Shown here piece by piece: positions 7,111 to 14,654 of a stretch of DNA of 20,796 nt. Every line of letters begins with the position of its first letter. Within the stretch, counting starts at the first letter, position 1. The DNA lies in the NCBI GenBank assembly GCA_934247335.1, contig CAKQJJ010000007.1:1-20796 (forward strand), read 5' to 3'. The stretch is from an uncultured Clostridia bacterium. GTDB taxonomy: Bacteria > Bacillota > Clostridia > Christensenellales > Pumilibacteraceae. The notes beneath the pieces are model-generated. The model was given only the letters and a program-made list of their open reading frames with translations, did no database searches and was not told where the DNA came from. Both the position numbers and the translations under genes were made by a program.

Positions 7111-8001
7111 ATGGAAAATTTCGTAATAGTCACCGATTCGTGCGCAGACCTCGAACAGCAGTTGCGCGACAAATACCGGATCGAATATATCCCCATGGGA
7201 TTTACGGTAAACGATAAAAACTATCCCGCCGACCTCGACTGGAAAGACATTCCCGTAAAGCAGTTTTACGACATAATCCGCGGCGGCACCCGTATCATCA
7301 CCAATCAGATCAACGAAGCTACTTTCACCGAACGCTTTACCCAATATCTCGACGAGGGCAAGGACGTTTTGTATATCGCATGCTCGTCGGCGCTGTCCGG
7401 TTCGTTCAAAGCGGGCGAGGAAGCTGCAAAAAAACTCAACGAAAAGTACGAAGAAAACAAAGTCGTATGCGTAGACAGCCTTATGTCCTGCTACGGACTG
7501 GGAATTTTGTGCATAACTGCTTCCGAAATGCGCGAATGGGGAAAGACAGTTGACGAAGTTGCCGAATGGCTCGAAGCAAACAAGCTTACGATGAATCAGG
7601 AATGCTGCGTCGAAAGCCTTAAATACCTGAAAATGGCGGGCAGAGTTTCCGCTTCCAGCGCGTTCTTCGGCGGACTGCTCAACATAAAGCCGCTGCTTAT
7701 TTCCGACGCAAAGGGTCAGAACTTCGCAATCGAAAAAGTCAAGGGCAGAAAGAATTCAATCGAACGCGTTGCCGCTCGTTTTGCCGAAAGATACGAAGAC
7801 GTTCCCTATCAGCACGTGTTCGTAAGCCACAGCGATTGCGCCGAGGACGCCGAGTACTTCAAGTCCGCGCTCCAGGCTGCTCTTCCCGGAAAAAATCTCG
7901 ACATTCACGTCGGATATATCGGACCGATCGTAGGAGCTTCGGTTGGACCCGGAACGCTTGCCGTTTATTTCTACGGAAAGAAAGTTACCGAAAACGCTTA
8001 G
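7111..8001 (+). CDS. fakB: DegV-family fatty-acid-binding protein (FakB-like)
   Basis: Lipid-binding partner of the kinase encoded upstream; DegV/FakB proteins bury one fatty acid and present its carboxylate. The length, 296 residues, is typical. The N-terminus is VIVTDSCADL (5-14). Likely head-group contacts are ITNQ (63-66) and SSALSGS (92-98), and R178 lies in the conserved LKMAGRVS segment. The C-terminal glycine-rich motif reads GPIVGASVGPGT (271-282): most family members have a His where this protein has S277. AAGGAG lies 6 nt before the ATG. Being beside the FakA-like gene supports a true kinase partner, but the substitution leaves room for altered specificity or mechanism. Confidence 0.9.
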   Translation: MENFVIVTDSCADLEQQLRDKYRIEYIPMGFTVNDKNYPADLDWKDIPVKQFYDIIRGGTRIITNQINEATFTERFTQYLDEGKDVLYIACSSALSGSFKAGEEAAKKLNEKYEENKVVCVDSLMSCYGLGILCITASEMREWGKTVDEVAEWLEANKLTMNQECCVESLKYLKMAGRVSASSAFFGGLLNIKPLLISDAKGQNFAIEKVKGRKNSIERVAARFAERYEDVPYQHVFVSHSDCAEDAEYFKSALQAALPGKNLDIHVGYIGPIVGASVGPGTLAVYFYGKKVTENA

Positions 8002-8026
8002 TTTTTGCGTAAATTATTAAAAGATT

Positions 8027-8797
8027 ATGTATAAAAATACTCGTTGCAAATTGCAGGCTCACAGGGGAGTCAGCACCGACTGCCCCGAAAACACCATGGC
8101 GGCTTTCCGCGAAGCGGTCAGTCAGGGTTACGACGTCATCGAATTCGATCCCAAGTTCACCCGCGACGGCGAAATAGTTGTCCTTCACGACTGGTCGCTT
8201 AACAGAACGGGCAGAATCGCCGGCAAAAAATTTACCGCCGAAGTTAAAATAACCGACGTGGATTTTTCTTACCTTGCCGACGTAGACGTGGGCGAATGGT
8301 TTGACGGTCGCTTTACGGGCGTACACGTTCCCACGCTGTCGCAGGCGCTCGACTACATGAAATACGCCGAGGTAGAGGCAAAAATCGACAACGTAGTTCA
8401 GGCGTTCCCGCCCGAAATGCAGCAAAAAGTCTTCGATATAGTGGAAAAACACGGACTTGGCGGCAAAGTCGGACTTACTTGTTCCGACCTCGGTCTGCTT
8501 GAAAAGTTTGCGCTGCGCTTTCCCGGCGCGCCGCTGCACTACGACGGGGCGGTAAGCGCGGAGGCTCTCGAAAAATTAAAAAGTTTTTCGTCCGGTCACG
8601 ATACCACCGTGTGGATGCGCTTCGACAACGCCGCCACAAGCTGGAACAAAACTCCGCCCGTAAGCCGCGAATACGCCGATCTCGTGCATGAAAACTTCAA
8701 GCTCGGAATCTGGATTTTGTCTAACGACGACGAAATGGTAAAGGCGCTCGCCTATAACCCCGATATCGTCGAAACCACCGGCGGCATCAAACCGTAA
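8027..8797 (+). CDS. Glycerophosphodiester phosphodiesterase family protein
   Basis: Predicted hydrolase of glycerophosphodiesters (head-group-glycerol-phosphate to glycerol-3-phosphate plus alcohol), 256 residues, with no signal peptide, so probably cytoplasmic. The family signature is clear: QAHRG with H12 and R13, PENTMAAF, E39-x-D41 (metal ligands), H54 in LHDWSLNRT, and E117-x-K119 in EVEAKID. The C-terminal strand segment GIWILSNDDE is a variant of the usual WTVN. It starts 25 nt after the fakB-like gene with no good Shine-Dalgarno, so it is probably co-transcribed and possibly poorly translated or coupled. Together with the kinase pair it suggests a phospholipid recycling operon. It ends at a bidirectional terminator. 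Confidence 0.9.
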   Translation: MYKNTRCKLQAHRGVSTDCPENTMAAFREAVSQGYDVIEFDPKFTRDGEIVVLHDWSLNRTGRIAGKKFTAEVKITDVDFSYLADVDVGEWFDGRFTGVHVPTLSQALDYMKYAEVEAKIDNVVQAFPPEMQQKVFDIVEKHGLGGKVGLTCSDLGLLEKFALRFPGAPLHYDGAVSAEALEKLKSFSSGHDTTVWMRFDNAATSWNKTPPVSREYADLVHENFKLGIWILSNDDEMVKALAYNPDIVETTGGIKP

Positions 8798-8812
8798 AAA
8801 ATGAATACGAAT

Positions 8813-8849
8813 AAAAACACGGTCGAAAGTAAATCGATCGTGTTTTTTT
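8813..8849. terminator. Bidirectional intrinsic terminator between convergent operons
   Basis: CACGGTCGA (8818-8826) pairs with TCGATCGTG (8834-8842) with one G-U pair. The stem is flanked by A5 (8813-8817) and T7 (8843-8849), giving a U tract on both strands. It serves the phosphodiesterase end (plus) and the glycan operon end (minus). Confidence 0.9.
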
Positions 8850-8902
8850 GTAGCCTGATAGTATTTGTAGTCCGTTGATATATAAAAGATATCGTGGAGG
8901 GA

Positions 8903-10093
8903 TTATTCCGTTTCCACGTCGTTGAGGTCGGGGAATTTCTTTTTAAGCAGATCCCACATGATATCCGCCGTTTGCTCGGCGCCGTAATTGTCGTGATGGG
9001 CGCGCGCCTTTTCCGCCAATTTTTCCAATTCTTGAGGATTATCGTAGAAAAATCTGACTTTTTCCGCCGCTTTTTTGGGGTTGAATATGGCAAGGGCGTT
9101 GCCCACGTGGTCGATATAATAATGCGCGTTGTGCTGTTCCATCTGCGTGGCGTAGCTGGTGATTATTTCCGGAACGCCGAAAAAGCACGGCTCGGCAACC
9201 GACGAAGCTCCGCTCTTGCCCATAAACAGGTCGGCGGCGCCCAGGTATTCCAAAATTCTGTCCGAGAATCCCAGCACTCGGAAATCGACCGAGGGGGACG
9301 GGGTAATGGCTTTCAGCTTTTCGTACAATTTTACGTTTTTGCCGCAAATGGGAATTACCGTTATATCCATGTCGCTTTTTGCGAGAATTTCGGCAACTTT
9401 GCCCATTTTTCCGATGCCGTAGCCGCCGTCGAACAACACGACGGTAAAGCGGTTTTCGTCCAATCCCAGCGCTTTTCTGTTGATTTTTTTGTCGAGCGGA
9501 ACCGAAAACGCTTCTTTTCTTATGGCAAACGGCACGAGCGCCAGATTGTCCTTATTGAAACGCTTGGGATAGTGTTTCAGCGCGCTGTCGTAACCCGATT
9601 TTGCCGAAACCAGCGTCATATCGTTGGGGTAGCAGCACAGCGGAATAATTTCCACGTCCGGAACGTAGCTTACGTTTATCGGTTTGGTTTCGCTGTTGGC
9701 GACGTAGTACGCGGTTGACCAGTGCGTGGACAGAATCATGTCCGCTTTCAGCTCGTCAACGTATTCGGTGGCGTATTTGTTGGTGTGCGGAATAAAATTC
9801 ATTATAAGTTCACTGCACGCTTGCGGTCCAAGCAGATGCATCACCGAAAGGCTGAGATAGCCGTAAAAAGGCATGCGGTTGTACATCCGCACGTTGTTGC
9901 ACAGCATTTTTTCAAAGCGTACGAGCGGTTTTTTGCCGCTTTCCGCGTAAAAATGCGAGCGCACGACCCGGGTGTACTTTCCGTATTTTTTTTCAAACGC
10001 GTCGGCAATGCTGCGTTCGGGAGCTATGTGACCCATGCCTGCTTCGACAAACGCGAATACGACCTTGGGCTTGTAAATCTTGCTTTTACTCAT
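8903..10093 (-). CDS. Glycosyltransferase family 28 protein, MGDG-synthase/UgtP-like
   Basis: Predicted nucleotide-sugar-dependent glycosyltransferase with GT-B fold, 396 residues, acting at the inner face of the membrane. The N-terminal MGDG-synthase-type domain carries the acceptor-side loop EAGMGHIAPERSIADAF (residues 17-33). The linker-to-C-domain strand is TVVLFDGGYGIG (217-228). The C-terminal GT28 donor-binding segment is GKSGASSVAEPCFFGVPEII (292-311) with QMEQHN (317-322). Close relatives in Bacillota put one or more sugars on diacylglycerol. The motif here (SGASS, not PGGLT) also resembles MurG-like members, so the acceptor is uncertain. It overlaps the upstream membrane protein gene by ATGA and is the last gene of the glycan operon, so a glycolipid anchor or carrier for the surface glycan is possible. 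Confidence 0.85.
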   Translation of the reverse strand: MSKSKIYKPKVVFAFVEAGMGHIAPERSIADAFEKKYGKYTRVVRSHFYAESGKKPLVRFEKMLCNNVRMYNRMPFYGYLSLSVMHLLGPQACSELIMNFIPHTNKYATEYVDELKADMILSTHWSTAYYVANSETKPINVSYVPDVEIIPLCCYPNDMTLVSAKSGYDSALKHYPKRFNKDNLALVPFAIRKEAFSVPLDKKINRKALGLDENRFTVVLFDGGYGIGKMGKVAEILAKSDMDITVIPICGKNVKLYEKLKAITPSPSVDFRVLGFSDRILEYLGAADLFMGKSGASSVAEPCFFGVPEIITSYATQMEQHNAHYYIDHVGNALAIFNPKKAAEKVRFFYDNPQELEKLAEKARAHHDNYGAEQTADIMWDLLKKKFPDLNDVETE

Positions 10094-11520
10094 TTATTTT
10101 CGGTTTCACCTTTTTGTACGTTTTCGCTTAAGACGACGTACAGGCAATAAAACATGGCAAAGTAGGGGGACAGGAAAAATACGTCGAGAAGCGACATGCA
10201 CACAACCGACGCGCAGCCCGCCGCAAACATCAGTTTTTCGTACGAATAATCTTTGACGAACAGCTTTACCGAACGATAACGGTGGTACAGGTATCCCGCA
10301 ATTCCCACGATGCCGCAGCTTCCGAGATATTGCATTATGGTGTTGTGCGCCATGCCGGAAAATCTGGTCATTCCGCCCAGTCGCAACTTTTCAAACGCGT
10401 TGTAAAATCCCACGCCGAACACGGGCGAAGACTTGAACAGCTCGAAATAGCCTTTCCACAAATCTGTTCTTCCGCGCGACGCTTCTTCCACCGTACCCGA
10501 GCCGGACACCGAGTTTTTGATGAAAAAGTCGGTAAAGACGTCGAGTTTTCCGGCAAGAATAATCACCAGTGCAAAAATCGCGTAGGCAAGCACGAAGCAC
10601 GCCGACATAACGCCCAGCATCGGGCGCAGGTTTTTGTTTTTTACGAACGAAATTATCGTAAGAATAACGCACATGGGCGCGCCCACCACGAGAGCGGTGC
10701 GCGACATGGTAAAGTACGTTGCCGTTATCGCGACGAACACCGTAAAATAATGGAAGGGGGCGTCGATATTTTTGTTTATCAGATAATACGCCGCCGGGAT
10801 AAGCATGACGAGCATGGCTCCGATCGTGTTGCTGATGCCCCAGCCGATGTGCATAACCGCTTTCCAGTCGCTGCTCATAATGCCGTAATCGGCAAAATTA
10901 AAGGCGTAAAAAGCTGCAAGTTCCGCCGCAATAAGCAGCATAACCGCAACCATGGTGCGCGCCAGGTATATGCGCGTCTGTTCGGTTTTGTCGCAAAGAA
11001 AGGCAAACGCCGCGTAAAAAGCGAGAAACATTCCGCCTATTCCCGCCGCGTACAAAAGCGACGAAAAATCGTACGGCTTATAAAACAGACCGCCGAGAAC
11101 TGTTGCGGCAAACAACGCCGCGAAAGCCCAAAACATCGGGCGACGGAAAAAATTCGTTTTTCTTTGTCTGGTTTTGTAGATTTTCACGAAGTACACGACG
11201 ATCGCAACCGCCATAATAACTACCGCGACGGCGAAAAAGGTTATCGCCACAGGGGAGGAAAAATACTCCAGTTCTTCGTCCGCGTCGTGTCCGACGAACG
11301 AAAGTTGAAAAAGCATGGTTAAAAGCGAGGGGAAGCAGTAGCGCTCGTTGTCGGTAAAAATAAGCGTAACGGCAAATATCGCCGAAGAAATCACTATGCC
11401 GACAAAGCTCAGCCCGGTCACGAAAAACAGGAATGCGAGAGCGGCAACGGCGGCGATATAATACGGGCTGTTGCAAAGCCGGATAAGCGTGCCTTTAATG
11501 CGGTCGTTATCTCTGTTCAT
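10090..11520 (-). CDS. O-antigen ligase/polymerase-like membrane protein (Wzy_C family)
   Basis: Integral membrane protein of 476 residues with about 11-12 predicted hydrophobic helices. The family signature is in the last large loop: RGRTDLWKGYFELFKSSPVFGVGFYNAF (about residues 346-373), then MAHNTIMQYLGSCGIVGIAGY (about 389-409), the pattern of Wzy_C (O-antigen ligase/polymerase) proteins. Members polymerise or transfer lipid-linked glycans on the outer face of the membrane. I chose ATG 11520 because AGGAGG lies about 10 nt before it and the product starts MNRDNDRIKG; a longer frame to 11619 lies inside the upstream gene. The start overlaps the end of the dehydratase gene by 14 nt and the stop overlaps the glycosyltransferase start, so translation is probably coupled. 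Confidence 0.88.
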   Translation of the reverse strand: MNRDNDRIKGTLIRLCNSPYYIAAVAALAFLFFVTGLSFVGIVISSAIFAVTLIFTDNERYCFPSLLTMLFQLSFVGHDADEELEYFSSPVAITFFAVAVVIMAVAIVVYFVKIYKTRQRKTNFFRRPMFWAFAALFAATVLGGLFYKPYDFSSLLYAAGIGGMFLAFYAAFAFLCDKTEQTRIYLARTMVAVMLLIAAELAAFYAFNFADYGIMSSDWKAVMHIGWGISNTIGAMLVMLIPAAYYLINKNIDAPFHYFTVFVAITATYFTMSRTALVVGAPMCVILTIISFVKNKNLRPMLGVMSACFVLAYAIFALVIILAGKLDVFTDFFIKNSVSGSGTVEEASRGRTDLWKGYFELFKSSPVFGVGFYNAFEKLRLGGMTRFSGMAHNTIMQYLGSCGIVGIAGYLYHRYRSVKLFVKDYSYEKLMFAAGCASVVCMSLLDVFFLSPYFAMFYCLYVVLSENVQKGETENK

Positions 11521-13543
11521 TTTTAATTTTCCTCCTGTACTCGCTGGGAACCATGGTGAAAATCTGCTCTTCGGTGGCTTTTTCGTCTTCGGCAAAGGCA
11601 AGCTCGCGCAGCTTGGCAAGCTGTTCGTCGAACTTATTGCGGTCGATGTCCTGCAATTTGTTTACGAACACGCCTTCGTGAGCGGTTTTGTCCACTTTTT
11701 CCTTGTCGTAGCGCAGTTCTTCAAACAGCTTTTCGCCCGGGCGCAATCCCGTGATTTTTATGGGAATATCGGTTTCGGGAACAAGTCCGTTAAGACGTAT
11801 AAGGTCGCAGGCAAGGTCGTAAATGTACACCGGCTCGCCCAGGTCGAGCACGAACACTTCTCCGCGCGAAGCGAACGCGCCGGTTTGAAGCACCAGTCTT
11901 ACGGCTTCCGGAATGGACATAAAGTATCTCTTTATATTGCGGTCGGTAAGCGTTATGGGACCGCCGTTTCGTATCTGTTCGAGGAAAATGGGAACAACCG
12001 AGCCGTTGCTGCCGAGTACGTTTCCGAATCGCACCGCCGCTATTTTAAGCGAGCCTGTTTTGCCGCGCGTCTGCACGAGCATTTCGGCTATACGCTTACT
12101 TGCGCCCATGACGTTGGAGGGGTTTACCGCCTTGTCGGTGGAAATAAGCACCATTTTGCCGGTGCCGTACTTCTGCGCGCATTCAATTACGTTAAGCGTA
12201 CCGAAAACGTTGTTCTTTATCGCCTCGGTGGGCGCGATTTCCATCATCGGAACGTGCTTGTACGCCGCCGCGTGGAAAATAATTTCGGGGCGGAACTTTT
12301 CAAACACTTCTTCGAGTTTGGCGCGCTCGCGCACGGTGCCTATAATAAGCGTGTATCTGCTGCGGTCGAACTTCTGCATGAATTCCTGATTGAGGAAGAA
12401 CATGCCGTTTTCGTGCATATCGAAAATCACGAGGTGTTTGCAGCCGAACGAAAGCACCTGCCTGCACAGTTCGCTTCCGATAGAACCTGCGCCGCCGGTA
12501 ACCATAACCACTTTGTCTTTTACCGAGCAGTCGATAAGTTCGCGGCGCACTTTGAATTCGTCACGGCCGAGAAGGTTTTCGATTTTAATGTCCTGAACCG
12601 AGAGAGAACCGCTTGAGTATTCGCCTGCGTCGAGATAACCCGGCACGAATTTTATGGGCAGGTTAAGCGGTTTGCAAAGGTTGTAGATATGGCGGAGCTG
12701 AGATTTGTTGAGGCTTATTATGGCTATTACGATTGCTCCGGCGGTGTATTTTTCGGCAACGTCGGCAATGCTGTCGATTGCTCCTACAATAGGAACGCCG
12801 CATATTTTGGAGTGGTGCTTGGACTTGTCGTCGTCAAGCACGGCAACCGGGAGGTAGCCCTCGGACAGGTTTTGCATAAATCTCGTTATGATAAGCGCGC
12901 CGGTGTAGCCCGCGCCGATTACTATCGTGCGTTTAAGCTGTGGCTGGTTACCTCTTCCCGATTTATTGTAGTACAGAATGGTTTTTATGATTCCGTAGCG
13001 GAAACGCCAGCTGCCGCACAGGCAGAACGCAAAAAGTATGTACATTAAAATTACGGGCGCCAGATAGTTGATGCCGCTGAATTCGTAAAGCAGTATTTTT
13101 GCAAGCATTATCGCAACGAGCGAGAACACGAACGCCGCGATAAAGCGCAGCACGTCGTTTTTGCCCGCGTATTTCCACACGGTGCTGTAACAGCGGAAGA
13201 TAAGCAGCATGGCGATAGTGGTGAGCACCGATATCGGCATGACTATCGTCCAGCGATTTACGCCGTAGCCGTAAGACGGGTCGAGGCGGTAGTACATTAT
13301 CGCGTCGGCAAACCAGAACGCCAGCATGCACAGCGCGACGTCGGCAAGCAGAGTTAAGACGAACATCAGCCAATAGGGTATTACTTTTCCGCTTTTTCCG
13401 CTTGCGGCGCGTTCTAAATTTATTCTCGCCTGCTTTTCTCCGAATTGTTCCGAAGTGAGAGGATTGTTATTCTTGTTTTCGTTTTTGTTCTTTTTCACGG
13501 GAATGCTCCGTCGTCCGCGTTTTTGCGGACTATCGTTTTTCAT
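11507..13543 (-). CDS. Membrane-bound nucleotide-sugar 4,6-dehydratase (CapD/PglF/WbpM-like)
   Basis: Large membrane-anchored SDR that converts a UDP-HexNAc sugar to a 4-keto-6-deoxy sugar for surface glycan synthesis. The 678 residues fall as follows: a Lys/Asn-rich cytoplasmic N-terminus (1-54), four transmembrane helices (about 55-82, 98-118, 131-154, 160-178), a first Rossmann domain with GAGYTG (210-215), and the catalytic SDR domain with TGGAGSIG (349-356), active-site STDK (468-471), M479 in place of the usual Tyr, and K483 in NVMGASKR. The Met-for-Tyr change is normal for this family. The ATG at 13543 has no Shine-Dalgarno. A GTG at 13498 has GGAG 7 nt upstream and would remove 15 residues; either start is possible. 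First gene of the operon behind a perfect promoter. Confidence 0.93.
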   Translation of the reverse strand: MKNDSPQKRGRRSIPVKKNKNENKNNNPLTSEQFGEKQARINLERAASGKSGKVIPYWLMFVLTLLADVALCMLAFWFADAIMYYRLDPSYGYGVNRWTIVMPISVLTTIAMLLIFRCYSTVWKYAGKNDVLRFIAAFVFSLVAIMLAKILLYEFSGINYLAPVILMYILFAFCLCGSWRFRYGIIKTILYYNKSGRGNQPQLKRTIVIGAGYTGALIITRFMQNLSEGYLPVAVLDDDKSKHHSKICGVPIVGAIDSIADVAEKYTAGAIVIAIISLNKSQLRHIYNLCKPLNLPIKFVPGYLDAGEYSSGSLSVQDIKIENLLGRDEFKVRRELIDCSVKDKVVMVTGGAGSIGSELCRQVLSFGCKHLVIFDMHENGMFFLNQEFMQKFDRSRYTLIIGTVRERAKLEEVFEKFRPEIIFHAAAYKHVPMMEIAPTEAIKNNVFGTLNVIECAQKYGTGKMVLISTDKAVNPSNVMGASKRIAEMLVQTRGKTGSLKIAAVRFGNVLGSNGSVVPIFLEQIRNGGPITLTDRNIKRYFMSIPEAVRLVLQTGAFASRGEVFVLDLGEPVYIYDLACDLIRLNGLVPETDIPIKITGLRPGEKLFEELRYDKEKVDKTAHEGVFVNKLQDIDRNKFDEQLAKLRELAFAEDEKATEEQIFTMVPSEYRRKIKNEQR
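13506..13530 (-). promoter_or_regulatory. Hairpin and Shine-Dalgarno near the alternative GTG start of the dehydratase gene
   Basis: GTCCGC (13513-13518) and GCGGAC (13525-13530) form a 6-bp hairpin with a 6-nt loop. On the minus strand it ends just before GGAG (13506-13509), which is 7 nt from GTG 13498. The hairpin is either N-terminal coding sequence or leader, depending on the true start. Confidence 0.4.
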
Positions 13544-13566
13544 GATTAAACTTTTTCGTGTACTCG

Positions 13567-13582
13567 TACGCGTGCGCGCGTA
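13567..13582. repeat. Inverted repeat TACGCG-N4-CGCGTA, copy 1
   Basis: Perfect 6-bp arms (13567-13572 and 13577-13582) with a 4-nt centre, in the leader of the glycan operon about 30 nt downstream of the predicted transcription start. The longer string TACGCGTG...CGCGCGTA recurs at 20172-20191 with four extra central bases. Confidence 0.5.
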
Positions 13583-13618
13583 TCAATTTATACGACGAAG
13601 TAAGTATACACATCGTAT

Positions 13619-13647
13619 ATTATAGTATTTTTGCGCGCCCGTGTCAA
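13619..13647 (-). promoter_or_regulatory. Consensus promoter of the glycan operon
   Basis: On the minus strand a perfect TTGACA (+ strand 13642-13647), 17-nt spacer and perfect TATAAT (13619-13624). Predicted start near 13612, leader about 69 nt to the ATG or 114 nt to the GTG. An inverted repeat TATACGA-N17-TCGTATA (13589-13595 and 13613-13619) abuts the -10 and covers the start. Confidence 0.9.
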
Positions 13648-13665
13648 GCCTAATTGCGGAGTATT

Positions 13666-13706
13666 AAAAAAACGGCGCTTATTAATCGCGTGAAAAGTGC
13701 CGTTTT
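13666..13706 (-). terminator. Intrinsic terminator of the replication operon
   Basis: Minus-strand stem AAAACGGCACTT with AAGCGCCGTTTT (13669-13680 with 13695-13706; 12 bp, one G-U pair), 14-nt loop, continuing into a run of seven T (13672-13666). It lies 29 nt after the dnaI-like stop. Confidence 0.85.
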
Positions 13707-13734
13707 ATGTCATTTATTTATCGGAATTCGATTT

Positions 13735-14643
13735 TTATTCGTTTTTGCCTATTTCGCACGCGCGGATATCGCTTCCCGAAAATTCCGCCGCGTAGCAGGT
13801 TTTTTTGTCCAGAATTCTGCTTGCTATCCGCTCGCCGTAACGCGCCGCAAGCTGATTTATCGAAAGATTGCTGGTGATAAGCGTGTGCTTGCCGGCAATC
13901 TGCCGCTCGTTTATGACGAGATAGAGGTATTCGACGGTTACGTTTTTGTAAACAGCTTCGGTTCCCAGATCGTCTATCGCCAGAAGATCGCAGTCGAGGT
14001 AGGGGCGTATAAACGAGTCGCGCTCGTCCGAAAAGGTCGTGTGATATTTCGTCATGTCCGAAACGAATCTGAACGCCGTCACGAACACCGCCGACAGACC
14101 TTTTTTGAGAACGGCGTCCACGCAGCACGAGGCAAGAAAGGTTTTACCCGTTCCGCTGCCGCCGAGAAAGGAGAATATTTTCTTTTTGGTGTCAGGGAAT
14201 TTATCGGCAAACACTATTTTCATGTCCGAGGCGGTCTTTTTGAAAATCGCGCCGTCGCGCTCGCCGAACAGCGAATAGTCTATCTGCGAAAAATCGTGCA
14301 GGGGGAAGGCAACCATGTCGGAATTAAACGACAACGCCTTTACGCAGTCGCATATCTTTCCTCCGACGAAGCCTGTGTCGCCGCACTTGTCGCAGTGGGG
14401 AGCGGGATAAAACTTTTCGTATAATCCCAGTCGTTTTATCTCGGCGATCAGCTCGCGTTTGGCTTTTTTGCCCTTTTCGTCGGTGCCGGATTTTACGTCG
14501 TCAAGAACGGCGCGGCGATAGCGCTCGTCAAACTCGGACAGCGTTTCGTCCACGCCCAGCCGCGACATATATTCGCGGTGTGCTTCAATAAGATCCTGTT
14601 CCCTGCGCGTTTTTATAAAATTGAGTGCTCTGTCGTAATTCAT
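13735..14643 (-). CDS. dnaI: Primosomal helicase-loader ATPase (DnaI/DnaC-like)
   Basis: AAA+ ATPase that loads the replicative helicase onto DNA at initiation, 302 residues, cytoplasmic. The N-terminal helical region (1-75) is followed by a zinc-binding cluster with C84, C87, C98 and C100 (CDKCGDTGFVGGKICDC), as in DnaI of Bacillota. The AAA+ domain has Walker A GGSGTGKT (161-168), Walker B LLAIDDLG (220-227), sensor-1 TSN (257-259) and an arginine-finger-like ERIASRI (271-277). I chose ATG 14643, with GAGG 7 nt upstream; a GTG directly before it is also in frame. The start overlaps the TGA of the DnaB/DnaD-like gene (TGATG), so the two are coupled. The same gene order is known from Bacillus (dnaB-dnaI). 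Confidence 0.93.
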   Translation of the reverse strand: MNYDRALNFIKTRREQDLIEAHREYMSRLGVDETLSEFDERYRRAVLDDVKSGTDEKGKKAKRELIAEIKRLGLYEKFYPAPHCDKCGDTGFVGGKICDCVKALSFNSDMVAFPLHDFSQIDYSLFGERDGAIFKKTASDMKIVFADKFPDTKKKIFSFLGGSGTGKTFLASCCVDAVLKKGLSAVFVTAFRFVSDMTKYHTTFSDERDSFIRPYLDCDLLAIDDLGTEAVYKNVTVEYLYLVINERQIAGKHTLITSNLSINQLAARYGERIASRILDKKTCYAAEFSGSDIRACEIGKNE

Positions 14644-14654
14644 CACAAATCCTC
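14641..14654 (-). promoter_or_regulatory. Coupled stop-start and Shine-Dalgarno of dnaI
   Basis: GAGG (14651-14654) lies 7 nt before ATG 14643. TGA of the upstream gene (14643-14645) shares one base with that ATG. This favours translational coupling. Confidence 0.6.

Noticed and set aside
10282..11322. Long plus-strand open frame (346 codons) opposite the Wzy-like gene
   Set aside because: Product is full of His and Arg as expected for the antisense of a membrane protein gene; no start signals.
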